Shown here: one piece after another, positions 12,501 to 26,800 of the stretch
How positions within the stretch are numbered: position 1 is the stretch's first letter
Layout of the letters: each line of letters starts with the position of its first letter
NCBI GenBank assembly: GCA_023238725.1
Contig: CM041538.1
Location: forward strand, 12,770,880 to 12,834,879
Direction: 5' to 3'
Source: Scortum barcoo
Lineage: Eukaryota > Chordata > Actinopteri > Centrarchiformes > Terapontidae
Length of the DNA: 64,000 nucleotides
Notes under the pieces: generated by a model
Seen by the model: the letters and a program-made list of their open reading frames with translations, nothing else
Databases searched by the model: none
What the model was told of the DNA's origin: nothing
Translations under genes and position numbers: made by a program

Positions 12501-15500
12501 GTAAACAGTTGGCAGCTCCCTTCCTCACCTTATTGTCCATATGTGATATGTGAAGACAGATCCCACAATACAACTTTGATCATCAATCTTTGGCCAGCTT
12601 GTAAAAAGTCTTCAGTTCAGGTTCTGATTTCCTCCCAGTCACCCATCAGCAAGTTTCTCTTTTGTTGACTATGTGAGCTCTGAATCCTCCCAGAACTCTG
12701 GAATTCTCAGGTGGCATCCACTGTCAGATCCCAAAAAAGAGCAAATCAAAAGGAAATATTCTGTATTAATATACAGGCATGACCGCATAATACAGTTTAT
12801 ATAGTAAACCTACAAAAAACCTTTAGCAGCATCATTTGGCAGAAACTTAGCTCTACTCTCATTACATATTGCATATGGAAACTTTTCCAAATGTTTCAGT
12901 CTTCACTGATGTCTGACAGATTGACAGACAGCATTGCTGGCTACAAAGCTTTTGGTTCCCTTGACTACTTGACCCTTCCTCCACTTTGTCATGGCCCTTA
13001 AAAGGCTCCTTGAGTTGGGCATGAAAAGAGGCATGATATGAATATTTCCCAACTTCCATGGAAAACAAGATTGGGAATAATGACAGTGCATGCAAATGAT
13101 GTAGTATTGTTGAAGGGACAAATGATCCTGCAACAAACGTGACATTACACGTCTTTCCATCTGATGTCACCTTTTAACATCTGACTTGTTTAGCTTGATA
13201 GGAAAGGTTTAGTTTGGGGAAATCAGTTGCCTAATGAAACACAGGCTTACCTATATTTCACAATAATTTGTTTAGACACTGTATATATCAGCTGTCACAG
13301 CTGTTTACAACATCCAATGTTATTTGTAAGCTGATGAAACTGTGTATTATGACAACACCACATTACTTCTCTGAGCAAACCACTCAATTCATAATAGTTG
13401 CCAGTTTAGAAAGTTTGTTTTTAGTTGTGTTTTCTTAAATATATGTCTACATATGATCTTGTGCAAAGAGCACCCCTATCAACATCATGTCATAATTGGC
13501 ATATAACATGTTCATTGGCATTTATATAAATCAGATTTTCTCTTTTATGTTTAGTCTTTCTTGGGACATAACCTCTCATTGCCATGTTGAGTTTAAAAAA
13601 AGTGTTATGTAGTACAGATACAGACATAGAAGCAAGGAATGTTTCATAATTAGAAAGTATGTTTTTTTTATTGAGTGATAAATCAATTTTATTACTTTTC
13701 ATGTTTTGGAAGCAATATATGAATAGCTGTCTTTGAAAGCACCTTCTGAAATCTACCAGGTCAAAGTGAACCTAAAAAGACACGGGTGATTTTATTAGGT
13801 TAAAATGAAAGCATTTCCATTCACTTGCCTGAATGTAGACCTAAAAGAACTGAGTTGTTGAGTTAGTTAACCCCAACAGATGAAACCCCTGCTGAAAGTT
13901 TAGTTCCTTGTGTCAGAACTTGGATCCACATGTAACATGAATTGTTAATCTGGCAAGCACGCTGTAGTTAGTCTTTCACCTGTTGTCTTCTTTCAGTTGT
14001 ATCATGCTTTAAATCGCAGTAAACAGACTGGAAATTATTACAACACTGAGCTATGTCTGTCTCCACTGATTAATTAGAGCATAAAGGCTGTGAAGATCTG
14101 TGTTTTTCTAAATGCATATGGTAATGGTAAATGTTCCTCAGCACGTAATCTTTTTGAAAGATGGTTAAAAGGTATCTTTGCCGGAGTCAAATACTTTCAG
14201 CAAACTGATCTCACACTCTAATTTGACAGTTTTTGCTAATAACATAGCAGGTGCTTTTACTGTAACACAGCCAACAGGATTGCTGGTTACACCATACGAC
14301 TGCAGCCATCAATCTGGCTCACTTTTAGAGACATCTGAGGTCATTCTGTCATCAAATGCTCTACGCTTTGAGGGCTTGGTTTACTGGTCATCAAGCATAC
14401 CACTGAATAAGCTGTGATAAAGTGTTCCTCAACCACACACTCACACACACACTTCCTTTTTTAATGACTCTGGGTCACGGTGTGGCCCTTTTAGCTCAAG
14501 CTTCAAGTAAAAATAGCACTTCAACCTTTCTTCCAGTTTTGTGGGGAAGGAAACGGGCAGTGTTCACCTAATGGCAAGTACAGAGACTGTCGTCATGGGA
14601 GTATGAACAGGGAATTTGTGTCATTCCCTTCCTGTTGGCCGGACCAACAGCAGACCTTAAACCCCAAGATAAGAACTTAAAGCAGTCCCAGCTTGACTTT
14701 ATTACTACAGCCTAATGCAAAAACCAAAGCTTCATAAAGTGGAACTTTGCTTGCTTGTCGTACCCAGGCAGCTGGCCATTTCCCCTCTACTCGTCACATC
14801 AACAAGTGACATGAACGGAAGCTTCGAGGGGAATTCTTGGAAAGGTTGCCAAGGAGAAGGCCTTAGTCTGTTTTATATTACATGTGTCTGGCATGTTTTG
14901 GCAGCTGACAACAGCCCAGGAAAAATGAGAAAAAAAACAATTTGAGATTCCAAAACAAAGCAGGTCTACCCAAAGCCACACCTCCATTCATTCCATGGTG
15001 AACCGGAGGTTTGATTATCTCATAAGTTTACGTTTGTCGTTGAAGTACGCTAAACCTTGAGCCACATTGATGAGTCATTAGTTACTCAATAGATGGCAGG
15101 AATGGTAACCATAAAGACAGGCGCGCTGTTTGGGTTGTGCTGGTAAATTTTGTTCCTCCAAATTTTGATTTGGAGTGACCAAGATTAATGCCAATTAACT
15201 TCCCCTATGTAAAACTGATATCTGAATTTGAGATTACAATGGGAGTCCACAGGGAGGGAAAATCTGATGAGGGAAATCTGATGAGACCTTCAATTTTAAT
15301 TGGTTGCATAAAAAGTGTTGAAACATACACGATACAATTGCGCTCACATACCTACATGTACATTCTGTACATATTTTAGATTTTAGCTGATGCACTTATC
15401 CAATAATTAAGCCACATACAGAAAAAGAAAAACTGGCCCATGTATTGATGCAAAGTTCACTGTACTCAACACAGAAATTGCAACACAAAGCCAAAGAAAT

Positions 15501-16360
15501 AAATCATGCAAGTTGACAGAAGATAGATCAAAAGCACACACAGTTTACTTTTTCAGATTATAATGCAGTTATATAATAAGTTTTAAACAATCATTACAGC
15601 TTGGTGTTAACAATGAAACCAGCTGACTGATGTGAGATATTCTCTCTTAACATAATCAGTGAGGGGAAAAACCAAAAAGCAATGAGCCTGAGTGAAGTTT
15701 TAAGTGGCTTGTGACTGTTGCCCAGTGCGGTCTGCCGCATGTGTTTTAATATGGAGTTCTGAGGTCGAGAACAGCACACCTGGGACACAGCGCACACACT
15801 GCTAGAGGAAGTGGTCCTCTGCCAAAGAAAGCAATAGAAATTTCCAGCTAATTCACCAGTTTGCTGTGACCCCTCCTCCAATCCCTCTTTTAAACTCTTT
15901 CCTTTGTAAAGGATGAAGACAATGTCCTTAATTGAAAAAACAATTAATACGTGTTTCTAATGTGTGGCTAGTACTAAACAAGACTTGTATGGCTATATTC
16001 AGATAATTTGGTTCTCTTGTGTGCATATTGTGTTTTAATAGCTCCAGATTGTGTGATCTATTAGTAGGCTACAGAGACGAATCGAGATGACTTTCTGCTT
16101 AAAAAAACATCTGTTGTAAACAACAAACATATGCAGTTGCAGTATGCAGTGTTGATGTATCAAACATATTTTTTCTTTATTTTCCCTTTCCGGTGTTCGG
16201 TTTTCACTCATTTTCATGTTTATTGACTTGCTGGTCATGACAAAGGAATATCCATTTGCTTATAGTATTTCATTGCATTCATTTTATTAAGTGTTTGTTA
16301 ATTTTAAACCCCCAAGATTGTGGAAGAATTTGTATCACACGCGGTTGTTTTGCTGCATTT
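12501..16360. other. intergenic, no gene seen
   Basis: AT-rich sequence with short chance ORFs. A small CA-rich tract lies near 14436-14452. Nothing else could be assigned. Confidence 0.6.
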
Positions 16361-16375
16361 GATGTCCAGAAATAG

Positions 16376-16720
16376 TAGCATCCTATATAACTTGTCATAT
16401 AGGGCACAAAGGATGTTACACACACAGTGCAGGGTTACCAGTGAGTAACGTAATGTTTAAAGCCAGAAAAACAACTATGTGGCATCTGCAACTTAGATCA
16501 CATAATGGCCATTATGATGTGATTTGCAAACACTCCATTTCATTGCTTTTCCAATATTCAGTGTCAAGCCGCAGAAGTAGAATTGCCTCCAAGTGAATAT
16601 TGGCCATTATGCTGCATTCACTGGGAGGGGAGGAAAAACATTATGTCTCCTTGGCTTATCTCAGGGAGTCAAAAATCACCACAGGCAGGTTAGTTAGAGC
16701 TGTACCCCTCCCTCTGATTC
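16376..16720. promoter_or_regulatory. palindrome-rich block, candidate regulatory element
   Basis: Three symmetric features sit within about 230 bases. CCTATAT and ATATAGG are inverted around 16382-16405. CATAATGGCCATTATG is a perfect 16-bp palindrome at 16501-16516. CCAATATTCA (16551-16560) is inverted to TGAATATTGG (16594-16603), the latter running into a second GGCCATTAT half-site. No ORF or known repeat explains this. A conserved non-coding element or the core of an unrecognised repeat are both possible. Confidence 0.33.
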
Positions 16721-17645
16721 CATTAAAATATCTCATCTCTTAGACAGATTCTATCTTGAATAGTCCAGTTTGTTATTCCAATGCTTCACCCATTTCCACA
16801 CGTGGCAACCGGACAAGTAATAGCACTCATCTATTACAGCGTAAACCCACAGGTTGAATTCCGACTGAGTGTCCAATAAAATTACTATTCAGATTTTTAT
16901 AGACTATATCTGTGCAGGTCATTTGTTTTAATGACATGTGCTTTGTTTTTATGGTTTGGTGGCATTTTCGAAGCCTATAGAACTTTTGTTATGTCCTGTT
17001 TTACTGTTTCATACAGTGTGTACTTTTTTCCCTCCGAGGTTTAGCCAATTTAACAGCGTTCAGCTTCATTTCTCCATACAAAGTTCTGTAATGGAGAAAG
17101 TGTTGATGTGGATTGTATTTCTTCTCAAATGTGGTTTGTGTACATGACAATTTGTATAACTTTTTTTTCAGCGGTTTGACATGTAAACATGCGGACAAGC
17201 CTGAAAATGAAACAATATGCACACTGCACGTGGGTGGTGGTTGGTTTGAAACAATTAAATTTTCATCTGGAAAGACTGGAGCAGTTGTACCTACAATGAT
17301 TCAGGTGCTGTAGAAGTCAGTTTATTTTTATAGGATTAAGTTGACTCTGAATGCAGACCTCGATCTGACAAGGCCACCGGGGAAAAAGTGAAGCAGAGGC
17401 TGTCACTGTTCCCCAGTGGCTTCAATGAACAGTAAGTGAGCTTTGTGAAGTTTGGCTTTTGGTGTAATCTTACATGATTTTTGAATTTGTTTCTTGTGAG
17501 ACTTGATGCATAAGATCTACTGGAATTTTGGACCATATTGATCAGATAGGTTTAGTAAAATTGATAAACTGACCTACCTCTTATTTTGAAATTTGTTGAT
17601 ATCATCCGTCTCAATTAAACTATTTAAGGCCAATCTGTAAATGAC

Positions 17646-17701
<56 letters not shown>

Positions 17702-20700
17702 CATCAGTATATATTTTTATTTTATTTTATTTATTTTTTTTCTTTTTCTTTTCAGTGATGGATAAAATGTAGTGTCACCGCACCATCTTGACACACCATC
17801 AGACCATCAACACTGGTAATCAAGAGAAGGTTATCGGAGTGGGCAAAACGTTATGTCAAGCAAGGTGGGGCAGGGTAAGGAAAATGTCTATTCTTTTGGG
17901 TGGGAGTTATCAGAGAGGCCCACAGTTCTCCACATCCTAAACATTGTTGAGGTTTCTGATGTGTAAGGATTTGGTGGGGCGTTTTTCCTTTCCCGTATCT
18001 TTTAAGGAGGGACACACAAATGATTAGCTGTTACTCAGACATTGCTCAGCAGGCTGTGTTCAAGAGCATCTAACTGCAAGCCAAGAAGCGACCTTAATTA
18101 CTGCAAGCCCCAAAAATATCATAAGGCCTTGGTTTCTTGGTAAGTTGAATTCTAAATTAGGGGTAGAAACCAACATTGCTGTCTGCTTTTAAAACAATAT
18201 AAAAGAGAGTATTTATAAAGTCTGAAGTTAAGTGGAAATCACGTTTCATTTGTAATATATGACCTTAAGCGATAAGAAACGGCAGTGTTTTTTTTTTTTT
18301 TCACTTTCCAAACACAGCTGTTTCCTCCAAAACAAAACAAATGATCAAATCCTTGAACTGACCGAGTATGATAGAGAGTTTACTGTACAGGAAGCCACTC
18401 AAGCTGACATTTCCCTCCAAGCACACTTCATTTAAGATTCAATAGGAACAAAGCTGATGTCCTTTGTTTCTGGAGTCAAATCCTTACCACTCCCAGTGAG
18501 AAATCACCCACTTAAACGTCGAGACAAATGTACTTACGTCGTCATTTCTGCAGAGGATTTCCGCAGAAAGCCCAATTTGTAATTTCCCCTCAACCACAAC
18601 CCACGGTACGTAGTGGTCATCACCATCTTCTGCAAGAAAATCTTTATTATCATTTATTATCCACTAACACTGTTCAATATGCAGCGAATATACAGTTGTC
18701 TTTTTGGATTCCAGAGAGACTTGTTGCAGTCAGGTATCAGTGCTTATTACCTTTAAAGAGCTCACTCAGCTTTGTGTATTCTAGTTTCTACACCATGCTG
18801 AATGGCTTTCAGTTAAGGATACCACCAGTTAATTTAACCAATTGTTACAGATGTCAATATCCTTTCATGTGCTACTGTAGTGGAAATTATTAATGTTTAT
18901 GAACTTATCAGCATCAGTTATTAATTAGTTAATTTCATGCCACCTGGGCGTCATTAAACTGAGATAATGCTTTTTGATATAGAATTTGATTGAACCACAA
19001 TCTTATGAAATTACAATCTTTTACTGTCTCACAATATTCTGCTTACTAATTGACAAAAGTTGCCATTCAGAGAGGATATTGATTTTGAAGTCCTGGTAAA
19101 GTTTGGTTTAGAATATATTTCATCCTAAAAATCTTTTTCTCGGCAAACAGAAATGATTAGTCAAAATCTCATAAACACATATTAGGTGAGCTGGCAACAA
19201 CTACTACTACTAGTCTTTGCATCAAATGGAATGTTACCTAGACATCCCCCTCAAATTAATTAATATAAATGACAATGCAACGTTAAACTTTTCATCTGGT
19301 TCTGCATTTCTCATTAACGTACTGATGACTAATCAAGGTCAACAAAATGCCTAAATACTCTTGTCACTGCTTGCATGTGCTAATGCAAAGATACTAACAG
19401 TAACTATTGAATATCCAAAAGGCCATCTGTCCAGACATACTATTTCTCTACACACTCATGCACATACACCCTCCATGGTGTACCACCAGTTTGTGTGTGT
19501 GTGTGCATGTGTGCATGTGGTGTCTCTCTGTGTGTTTGTATGGGTGGGTGGGGGTTGAACACAGGCATAATTGGACTTGAGCACAGTTCTCTGAAGCACA
19601 TTAGCACAGAGCCCACAGTGTACCAGGTTCCACAGTGGGCAACACAGCTGTGCAAAAACAGGTATATGGAAAACCAAGCTGATACAAAACAGAAATGTCT
19701 GAACTGAACAACAAGGGGGGCGATGGGTGGGACGGGGTAGTCTCAGACTATGATCGAGGACCACCTCGAAAAATGGACTGACAGCATCCAGCACGAGGAA
19801 AAGTTGATCTTCAGCCAGTATGCTACAGGATTTCATTGTTACAGCATGCTGTAGCAAAAGATCCAATCTCAACTTAGCGGTTTTGATGAGACATGAGAAA
19901 TGGTGACAGACTGATGTTGTAGGTTTTTTTTTGCCTGAAGGGTGTGTGGAGTGTCGCCATTTAAATCCGATTGGTTTGACTTTCATTTGGTGTCAGCTGC
20001 TAAAAGGAAGATGAATATGCTTTGATAGTGATAATAGTTTCCTGAAAGCAAGCGGTATGCACACTCATCATTTAGACTTGATCTTTCCGACGTGTGGCAA
20101 TTGTTAGCAATTACGACTACCTGGTTACAGTTAAGTATCAGTGACTCCACTATGTTTTCAAAACAACTCCAAGCTTTAATAAATGCCATGTCAGTTTCCA
20201 GTCAGCTTTGATGTGATTACAGACAAATGAATTTGCACTTTTAGCATCCATGTTGCTGCATGACATTGATTCCATCACCTATGTTTATGAAGATCCATAT
20301 GGACACTACTCTTAAAAAATGGGAGTAGGGCCTGTGTATGCAGACACCCAATTTATTTTACACAGAATCATGTGTGCATCTGCTTTCTGCATCCATTTTG
20401 GACCCTTAAGAGCCAGAGGATGTTAGCAGGAAAATGGCTGCTTTAGGTGACTTAAAGAACAGAACAGAAGAAAAAAGAACAGATTTTTTTTAATCTGCAT
20501 ACTTCTTCAGTCCAGCTAATATGGAAATATTAGTCAATCAGGCAAGGTCATTAAAGCATTTCGTTATGTTGTCTTTAACTCCCAGTGGGAGATCTTCTGT
20601 GGAATAAAAAACTGTGTTGCTGTTTGTGTTTTTGGCAGCAGTCTTTTTTTCTTTTTAATAAACAAGAGAAATACATTAAATAAAAGACCTGCAGCCCGTG

Positions 20701-21810
20701 GACATCTAGCCACCTACAGAAGCTACACTGGCATTGACAGAAAATCTAAGGAAAAGACATCATAGCACAAGCCACATTGTTTGATTGACAAGTGAACTCT
20801 GGGAAGCACAGTGCAGGAACACCACAGCAATGAATGCTTCACACCAAAGATGCTGCCAGAATGACAAAATAAGGATCTTGTGGATTACCACTTGAACTTT
20901 TAACCAGATGAGCACAAACAGACACAAAAACCAAATGAAGTGCGTTTCTTTCAGCATGTTATATCATCATCGCTGCCATAACCATATGCTCATGAAACCA
21001 GAGTGCAGCTACACGTTTTGTGATTATACACATATGGTAGCGATTAAGCTCATGCCAGTCGGGCTAGCCTTTGTGGCTAGACATTGTGGTAGTCGCACCA
21101 GTTTCACTGAAGTCATAGTGCCAAGTATGGTTAGTGTCACAGCAGATGATTTGAACCTGACGCAGCCATGTCTTCACAGAGTGAGTGCCGAAGCCGTCTG
21201 CTAAGCTGTATGGTTCTGTGCCGGATGACGGTGAAGTCAGATTAGTCTAATATCATTGTCTGAGTAACAGTTTCCAAAGATGTTAAGAGCAGTTTGATGA
21301 GCTTTTTCCTGCCTAAAGGTTGTGGTTCACCAAGGAGGGCGGGACCAGAGAGTCTGATTTCTTTGCGACAGGCACTGAGTCAATTGAAGTGATGCAGGCT
21401 GGCATATTCATCCAAGAGTGCGGTGGCTGAATACGTGCTGATTTGCAGAGGCGCACTAACATTTCCTCTGCTAAAATAGACTCTTTCTTGAATAAGAAAT
21501 TTACTGTCTTTTTTTCCTAATCAAATTTTAATAAGGGTTCACAAAGAGATGACCAGCGAAGGTTTTGATATTGAATAATTCCACCCCTGTAGAAGATCCA
21601 CAGTAAGAGGCTGAAGTTTAACCTAGGTGCTGCCTGCAGTTTTTGTCAGGTTGAGACTTAAAGTGAAAAAAAATCAACCAAAATTTGAAAGCTTTATTTG
21701 CCTACATTACTAAAACTCCACAGATGTTTGTAGAACCATACATAAAGCAGGTTAGCCTGTGCAGATCCATCTCAGTCTCAAAACTATTTGATTTATTGGT
21801 AACATCTGTA
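16721..21810. other. intergenic, no gene seen
   Basis: This stretch holds the (TA)26 microsatellite listed separately and a TG-rich tract at about 19492-19552. A pyrimidine tract ending in CAG near 17756 resembles a splice acceptor, but no coding exon follows it. The block near 18.9-19.3 kb is AT-rich with several TTAATTA motifs and could be regulatory. Confidence 0.55.
17649..17700. repeat. (TA)26 microsatellite
   Basis: A pure TA dinucleotide run of 52 bases, directly visible. It is followed by a T-rich tract ending near 17757. Confidence 0.98.
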
Positions 21811-21815
21811 GAGCA

Positions 21816-22115
21816 CCAGTTTCCAACCTGGGGTCAGGATGCTGGGCCCATCTTAAGGGTTGCAATGATTAACAAGATACAGTAGGGAATAAAATATATT
21901 TTTGCTACACGGATATGTACACTTTATGACATTTCTCCAAACTTTATGTTTTCTAATGAAATACTAAACAATTTTGCCTCTTCAGTTCTCTGGGGCAATT
22001 CAAGAAGTGAACATCACTCTTTGATTAAACTGCTTGCAATTCATTTGAAACTTCCAAGTAGACATTGCTTTGTATTCATGGATCATGTGGCCTTGGGAAC
22101 GGTTGGGAACCACTG
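21816..22115. mobile_element. hAT-like (Charlie-type) non-autonomous DNA element
   Basis: The left end reads CAGTTTCCAACCTGGGGTC (from 21817) and the right end reads GGTTGGGAACCACTG (ending 22115). These are imperfect inverted copies of the CAGTGGTTCCCAACCT-type ends I know from vertebrate hAT elements. The interior is AT-rich, non-coding and about 300 bp long. I could not identify a clear 8-bp target duplication. The left end has lost bases relative to the right, so the copy looks old. Confidence 0.6.
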
Positions 22116-25100
22116 CCATAAAGTGTAGAAAAGCAGTTAGGTTCACAGTTTGCCACCATCATGAATGCTTAATTGGAAAATCCAAAACTGTTTAACAAAT
22201 ATGGAGCCTGGGTGGATATGACTGGAGCTAAACTTGTTTGAAACTGTAAATATTTATTAACTCATCATCTCTATCATCTCTATATATTAAAATACTGTTT
22301 AAAAATAGCCACTGTTTAAGCTGTGACCGCTTAGATGTTTTGCTTGCCTCCTCAACCAAAATGTTTGTTGTTTTCTCCTCACTCAAACAGGTGTGGAAAA
22401 TTACCAAATCACCAGAATATGTAGACCGAAGAGTGTATCCGAAAAGCAGGAAGAGGTGTCACCCTAATTAAAGACAACCAGATATACAGTGACTCATTAT
22501 AAAACAACAGGAGCTGAGGACCAAAGTGCTTAACGAAAATTCACATCAACTGCTCAGGTAAACGACATCACCTGACTCCTAGCCGTTTTGTTAGGCAATT
22601 TCAGCAAAACACAGCTCACACAGCCTCCCCTTGAAGACAAAAAAGTAATGAAAAGGCCTAGGAAGAATTAAGGGTGATTAAACCTTGAAACTGACTACAA
22701 AACAAACGGCTGTTGCTTGGTTATTACTTGGAGATTACATGTTTTCCTGTATGCAAACTTATCTTTCAGCTCCCGGCCACAAACTTCCAAACAGCGTCCG
22801 CTGGTAAAAACAGAAAGTTTGTTTCGATGCTCTCAGGTCTTGATTATTCTTGTTGACTCATGCTCTGACTCCTCAGCTGCAAAAAAATGCCACCATGCCC
22901 TCAGAGTCCTTCTCCATAGCTTATTTGTTTAATTTTTGGAAAGTGACGCTGATCGAATTTCCACTTTTGCAAAGAACAAATGAGAACATTTGTTCCAAGA
23001 TGAGATAAGCTCCAAGTGAACTCTTTTATTGATTTCTTTGAAAGGACATGTGATATGTCTTACAGTGTAGTTGTTGTTGTGTGAAAAAGTGATAATACAT
23101 GGGTTGACTGCACTCTACATTTTTAAATGAACTTTGATTGTGAAAATTTCAGTTCTTGGGAAATGCCCTGGAAGTATAGTTGCTGATCAACACTGATCTA
23201 CTGTTAATACATCATACAGTGCATCTATTCATCTGTCAAACAATGCCAAAGTGGAGACTAACTATGTACTGATATCAATCCAAATTCTGGCAGTGATAAT
23301 TTCTTCTTTAACAATTCTCTTCAAATTGATGTTTGTGCAGAGCAGTCCAGAAATACATTATCTTAACTAATAGTCATGTTTTTAATGACACCAAGCCTTT
23401 TATTCTGTGCCAAATTGCACTAGTTAGATGCCTTTCGGGTGTTTCTTCCTACGTGAGGCACCACTATTGGGTTTCAAGCCCTTAATTTAGTTCAAATCAA
23501 CATCCCCACCCAGAACAAATGGTCTACCTCAGATGACTCTCAAAACAGATCACACAGGATGAGCCCAGGTCTCCAGCCGTGTTTCCTATAACCTTTGAAA
23601 GCCCTCTGAGGAGCCTCTCCTCGTCAAGTGTTTCAGCAGATCAAAGGCGGATCAAAACTTTGGATGTTTTTCTTTGCTGTGTGTTTCCTGTCCTGTCAGC
23701 TGACCAACTGACTTTGACTCAAAATGAGTGAAAATGCTGAATGAAATTCACAATAATAGTATGTGATGGAAGGCAAGGCTGATAAGTACGCAGTCCATGA
23801 CCAGAATGATTATCTATTATCAATCACGGTAGTAGTTTTAGCAGTATTAGCAGAAGTAGCATTGTTTCCTATCTCTTTTATCTGTTTACTGGAATTCAGT
23901 ATCAATCATTTAAATCTGGTAAGTTAGACTGAGATTTTATCCAAGAAGGATGGATTTCAATTATACAAACATTTTTGTGAAGCAAAACTGGAGCCTGACT
24001 TAATCTCAGTGGTTGAGTCAAACCTCAAAACCACAGCAGGAGGAGATAAAGAACCACAGTCAGCTAGTGAAGAATACATGAATGACAGTGACTTATTTTA
24101 TCAGTCATTTGTGATCTTAGTAGACTTATGCTGTAAGCCAACTAGCTAACATAGGACAGATTGTATTATTTTTAATGGTACCCCCAGGTATTATGTTGGC
24201 AGCCTCTCCTCCCTGGTACATTTCTCTCCAGATGCCTGTCTGACATTGCTTAGCCAGAGAATTCGGGGCTCCTTGGCTCGACCACTGAGGTTTGACTCAG
24301 CCAATGAAATTATTTAAAAATGTTTGTATTGTATAACTACAAGATGTATCTGAACAATGGTGATTGTGCATAAATGTGCAGCCCGGCGGGTTTGTCTGTC
24401 GGAGGGAGAGGGAGTGAAAAGGAGGGAGTGAAAAGGAGGGCTACGGAGGAGGAGGAGAATCTCCCTCAGGGAGGATACGGCAGGGCAGGAGACAACATGG
24501 CAAAGGCAGCAGGAACACTCGAAGAACATGGCCGACTGCCAAGAGTAGCTTGGCGGACCTCGGCTGACACAGCACTTCACTGCAGCAGCCACACAAGCTT
24601 TCTTTGGTTAAGGCTTAAAGGGCTTTGCGCTGAAACAAGCTCCCTCTGCCTCATGCATGTAAACAGTGCACACAGATCAAAATTAGATGAAGTCAGACAT
24701 GACAATGCTCTTGCAAAACCCAAGTGTGCACACTTGAGAGGTCAATATAAAGCTTGTAAAGCACCATGCAAACATAAGGCATGCTGCCATAGAAAGAAAA
24801 CCCCTGCCAGAACAGACAGTATTAAACAGACCACACAAAAAGACACAGTGCACACCCAAACTTGTGATCATGTCAGGACGTTCATGGACTGCATTCATAA
24901 TCCCAAACTCCAAACCTTTCCCCGTCTCTAATAAGCCTAACCACAATCTTTACCTTAACTCTAAGAAAGAAGAAAACTCGTAGTTTCTCATATTACTGAA
25001 ACTATGTATACACAGAGTATAAGTGAAAGTACACACATAATGTACTAGTGATACCACACACATTAGTGAAAAACACACTTGCGCTATTGAAAAATATCTG

Positions 25101-26620
25101 TCATACAGACTATTGAAATAAAGGACAGACATCTGTGAAACACACATGCACATTTCAATGTGCTTGAGAAATAATTCAAAGATCATAGATGATTATATGC
25201 TGTTGTTTAAGGTGCTACAAGATTGCTCCTGCACATGGGGAGCTAATGATTCTGGATTCAGTGTGTTAAAAAAGTGACCGACTGCATGCATGTGTATTAA
25301 TTCAAATGTTTCATTGCTTTAAGTTTTCAGTTTGGGCCAAGAGAGCTTCTCAAGAAGACTCATGCACATTATGCACACATGCACACACATACACACATAG
25401 TGAATGTACAATTTATCATCAACTAGAAAAACTGCTGTAGCCACTGAAACTCAATCTCTTCAATGAGCATGACAAGACTTAATAGACAGATTGATTATAT
25501 AAGTGGCGTGTGGAAAACATTACTTTAGGCCGCATGTGTTTGTAAATGGGTTATCAAATATCCGTACTACGTGTTGAAACTACACAGCCTGTCAATGGGA
25601 AATATGATGACAGTATTATTTCCTTAGTCGAAAGTAGTTATTAACAGGTACGTTTACAAGGACTGCAGAGACTAATTGCTGTGCTGTGACCTGGGCTCAC
25701 CTTATCTGTGAACACAGCGAAGATTAGTTTTCAATTTATCCAAATATTTACTTTAAAATTATTAAGCAGACTTATCACTATTCATTTCAGATTTTTGAGG
25801 AAACTGTTCTATAAACAGTAGAGTTTAACACAATTTATCACTGAAGTGATAATATGACAGGAGTTTTAAATGAGCTGTAAAAAAACACATCCGACATCTC
25901 TGAACAAGTTTCCCTTGGCTTTTGAGAGATAATATTTTCATTACCTGTTTTTTCACATCATGATTGCAACATTTATAGCTGCAGGACAGAAGCTATGGCT
26001 TCTCTGCAGCAGAGTTTTTTTGATGTTGGGTTACTGTACAATGGCCAAGCTGTCCGATCACCGCTCAGATATAATCAGTTTTATAACAGTGACTGTGAGG
26101 CTTTGAAAAAGAAAAACCATTACATAGGAACAACAAAAGAAGGCGAATATTTTTGATGGACCTTGTCCACAGCAGCGAGTGGACAGGTGGATGACTTCAC
26201 AGCCACAGACAAGCTTTATACTAACATGAACTCAGTGAAAGGTGACATGGCTGGTTTCACAGTGAGGTAAAATAAGCTAATATTAGCTCAAAGTGACAAA
26301 GGAGCAATGCAGTCATCAAACTGCTTCGTGGCTAATTACATGCCAAAGGAATCTGACTGCTCCGGTGCTTGACACCACCATCCGGTGCTGCACTGTTTTA
26401 GGAAACAAACGTCCACTTCCAATGCTCGCTGCCAGCTGCTAGTGCAGCGACAAATGATGGCAATAATTTGGGGAAAAAGCTCCTCCCAGATGTGAGGGCA
26501 GCTCCAGGTCTTATAAAGTGAAGAAGTCTTGCTTTTACAACCACCCACTCAACGTCCACCGAAAGGTTTCCCTTCCGTTCCACAAGTATATGGCTTATTT
26601 GGAGAACCTAATAACGGTTA
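22116..26620. other. intergenic, no confident gene
   Basis: Mostly AT-rich. The longest open frame of the region, 24374-24931 (+, 185 codons from ATG), overlaps a purine-rich GAGGGAG/AGGAGG tract and resembles no family I know; I treat it as chance. A CA-rich patch lies near 25365-25397. Confidence 0.5.
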
Positions 26621-26627
26621 TTCAGGG

Positions 26628-26800
26628 TGGCAGGGTAGCCTGGTGGTTACAGTGACCATCCCATCATGTAAAGGACAAGGGTTCAATTGCAGTAACAGCC
26701 ATACTTCCTGGCCAAAAGCCCTTCAGCGAGATGCTGAAACCACTCACTCAGTCACTGAAAGGCACTTTGGACATGACTGCTTGCCACGTTAACATGCTCT
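26628..26800 (+). mobile_element. tRNA-derived SINE
   Basis: The 5' part carries pol III internal promoter-like boxes: A-box-like TAGCCTGGTGG at 26636-26646 and B-box-like GGTTCAATTGC at 26680-26690, spaced as in a tRNA head. The tail, with CTTCAGCGAGATGCTGAAACC (about 26727), resembles the CTTCAGCAAGACACTGAACCC tail common to many fish SINEs. It has no intact tRNA cloverleaf, so it is a retroposon and not a tRNA gene. The 85-codon ORF across it is incidental. Confidence 0.65.

Noticed and set aside
12204..12668. 154-codon plus-strand ORF
   Set aside because: It is the antisense shadow of the minus-strand LINE fragment.
19456..19986. 176-codon minus-strand ORF
   Set aside because: Part of it is the translated TG/CA repeat; there is no ATG-supported or conserved content.
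26628..26800. tRNA gene
   Set aside because: Pol III boxes are present, but no cloverleaf can be folded and the tail is that of a SINE.
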